From: Serpentinimonas sp.
GTDB lineage: Bacteria; Pseudomonadota; Gammaproteobacteria; Burkholderiales; Burkholderiaceae_C
Reading direction: 5' to 3'
Assembly: GCA_025458665.1 (NCBI GenBank)
Contig: JALOSG010000032.1
Location: forward strand, 1 to 16,093
DNA length: 16,093 bases
Below, piece by piece: positions 15,274 to 16,093 of this stretch. Position numbers and translations under genes: made by a program. The notes under the pieces are model-generated. The model saw only the letters and a list, made by a program, of their open reading frames with translations. It did not search any database and was not told the DNA's origin. Within the stretch, counting starts at the first letter, position 1. Every line of letters starts with the position of its first letter.

Positions 15274-15812
15274 GACTGTCCCTCGGCGGAGCGCAGGCCA
15301 TCGATGAGCTGATCGATCTTGTCCCGGCTCATGAAACTGCACATGTGGCGGTCGTTGACCAGCAGCACGGGCGAGTCGGCGCAGGCGCCCAGGCACTCGC
15401 TCTGCTGCAGGGTGAACAGGCCGTCGGGGGTGGTGCCGCCCATAGGCACACCCAGCTTGTTCTCGATGTACTCCAGCGTCTTGGCGCCATCGCGCAGCAC
15501 GCACGGCAGGTTGGTGCACACGTTGAGCTTGAAGCGGCCCACCGGACGCGTGTTGTACATGTTGTAGAAGGTGCTGACTTCGTGCACGGCCATGGCGGCC
15601 ATGCCCAGATAGTCGGCAATGCCCTGCTCTGCCTCCACGCTCACGTGGCCCTGCTCCTGCTGCACGATGGACAGGCAGGCCATGACGGCCGACTGCTTCT
15701 GGTCGTCGGGGTACTTGGCCACTTCGCGGGCAAAGCGCGCCAGCGTGCTGTCGGAAAAGCGCATGGGCTGCAGCTTGCCGGCGGCGGGTGTATGCGTGTG
15801 GGGGCTGCTCAT
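15270..15812 (-). CDS. nuoE: NADH-quinone oxidoreductase subunit E (2Fe-2S, 24-kDa type)
   Basis: A 180-residue thioredoxin-like ferredoxin subunit, partner of NuoF in the NADH module. The 2Fe-2S (N1a) ligands C99 and C104 (CTNLPC) and C140 and C144 (CLGAC) are present. The helical N-terminal domain shows AVMACLSIVQQEQGHVS and VSTFYNMY, both typical. The ATG at 15812 overlaps the nuoD stop by four bases (ATGA) and has GGAGAGA about seven bases upstream. The N-terminal 15 residues (His/Thr/Pro) are not conserved, so a slightly later start cannot be excluded, but the overlap favours this one. Confidence 0.97.
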   Translation of the reverse strand: MSSPHTHTPAAGKLQPMRFSDSTLARFAREVAKYPDDQKQSAVMACLSIVQQEQGHVSVEAEQGIADYLGMAAMAVHEVSTFYNMYNTRPVGRFKLNVCTNLPCVLRDGAKTLEYIENKLGVPMGGTTPDGLFTLQQSECLGACADSPVLLVNDRHMCSFMSRDKIDQLIDGLRSAEGQS

Positions 15813-16093
15813 CGGTCGATCTCTCCGAACACAATGTCCATGGTGCCGATGATGGCCACCGCATCGGCCAGCATGTGGCCACGCGCCATCTCGTCCATGG
15901 TGGCCAGGTGCGCAAAACCGGGCGCACGGATCTTCAGGCGGTAGGGCTTGTTGGCGCCGTCGCTCACCAGGTAAATGCCGAACTCGCCCTTGGGGTGTTC
16001 CACCGCCGCGTAGGCTTCGCCTTCGGGCACGTGGAAGCCTTCGGTGAAGAGCTTGAAGTGGTGGATCAGCTCTTCCATGTTGGACTTCATGGA
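15809..16093 (-). CDS. nuoD: NADH-quinone oxidoreductase subunit D, C-terminal part (cut by right edge)
   Basis: The last 94 residues of NuoD (49-kDa type subunit), which lines the quinone-reduction site. The visible part contains MEELIHHFKLFTEG, the block VPEGEAYAAVEHPKGEFG and the C-terminal end TMDIVFGEIDR, all diagnostic. The frame is open to the window edge, and the real start lies beyond it. The stop overlaps the nuoE start by four bases. nuoA, nuoB and nuoC are expected further right but are not in the window. Confidence 0.97.
   Translation of the reverse strand, partial: SMKSNMEELIHHFKLFTEGFHVPEGEAYAAVEHPKGEFGIYLVSDGANKPYRLKIRAPGFAHLATMDEMARGHMLADAVAIIGTMDIVFGEIDR

Overview
The window is high-GC DNA that reads as a betaproteobacterium, most likely family Comamonadaceae (order Burkholderiales). 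This is judged from the protein sequences and gene order: a nuo operon of the 14-gene type with separate nuoC and nuoD, a DUF2818 gene directly after nuoN, then an ADP-ribose pyrophosphatase gene and a DUF1178 gene, and a ComEA-like protein nearby. The genus cannot be fixed by eye. No tRNA, rRNA, CRISPR array, insertion sequence, phage or plasmid gene was found. It looks like ordinary chromosomal core sequence.

Right 80% (about 3.5-16.1 kb, minus strand): the proton-pumping NADH:quinone oxidoreductase (complex I) operon, read right to left. It runs from the 3' part of nuoD (cut by the window edge) through nuoE, F, G, H, I, J, K, L, M and N. nuoA-C and most of nuoD lie beyond the right edge. 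The genes are tightly packed. Four-base ATGA overlaps join D/E, E/F, G/H and J/K, and the other gaps are 10-67 bp. E, F and G form the NADH-oxidising, FMN and Fe-S arm. D, I and H link the Fe-S chain to quinone. J, K, L, M and N form the proton-pumping membrane arm. All cluster ligands and key membrane Glu/Lys residues that were checked are present, so the complex should be functional. The transcription unit seems to continue past nuoN into a three-helix membrane protein (DUF2818), a Nudix ADP-ribose pyrophosphatase and a small zinc-ribbon-like DUF1178 protein, ending at 2380.

Left part (1-2.4 kb): gdhA, a Glu/Leu/Phe/Val-family glutamate dehydrogenase, lies on the plus strand and converges on the DUF1178 gene with only 14 bp between stop codons. 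Upstream of it, also on plus, is a small exported helix-hairpin-helix protein related to ComEA, with an unusual Pro/Ala-rich tail. A perfect GC-rich hairpin starts at its stop codon. Reading leftwards off the window edge is the 5' end of a second Nudix gene (CoA pyrophosphatase type), which probably starts at TTG. The comEA-like gene and this Nudix gene are divergent and share a spacer of about 250 bp.

I did not find a clearly novel system. The items most worth a second look are the His/Asp-rich loop in NuoL, the three non-nuo genes at the operon tail, the ComEA-like protein with its two flanking hairpins, and a few small structures between nuo genes.
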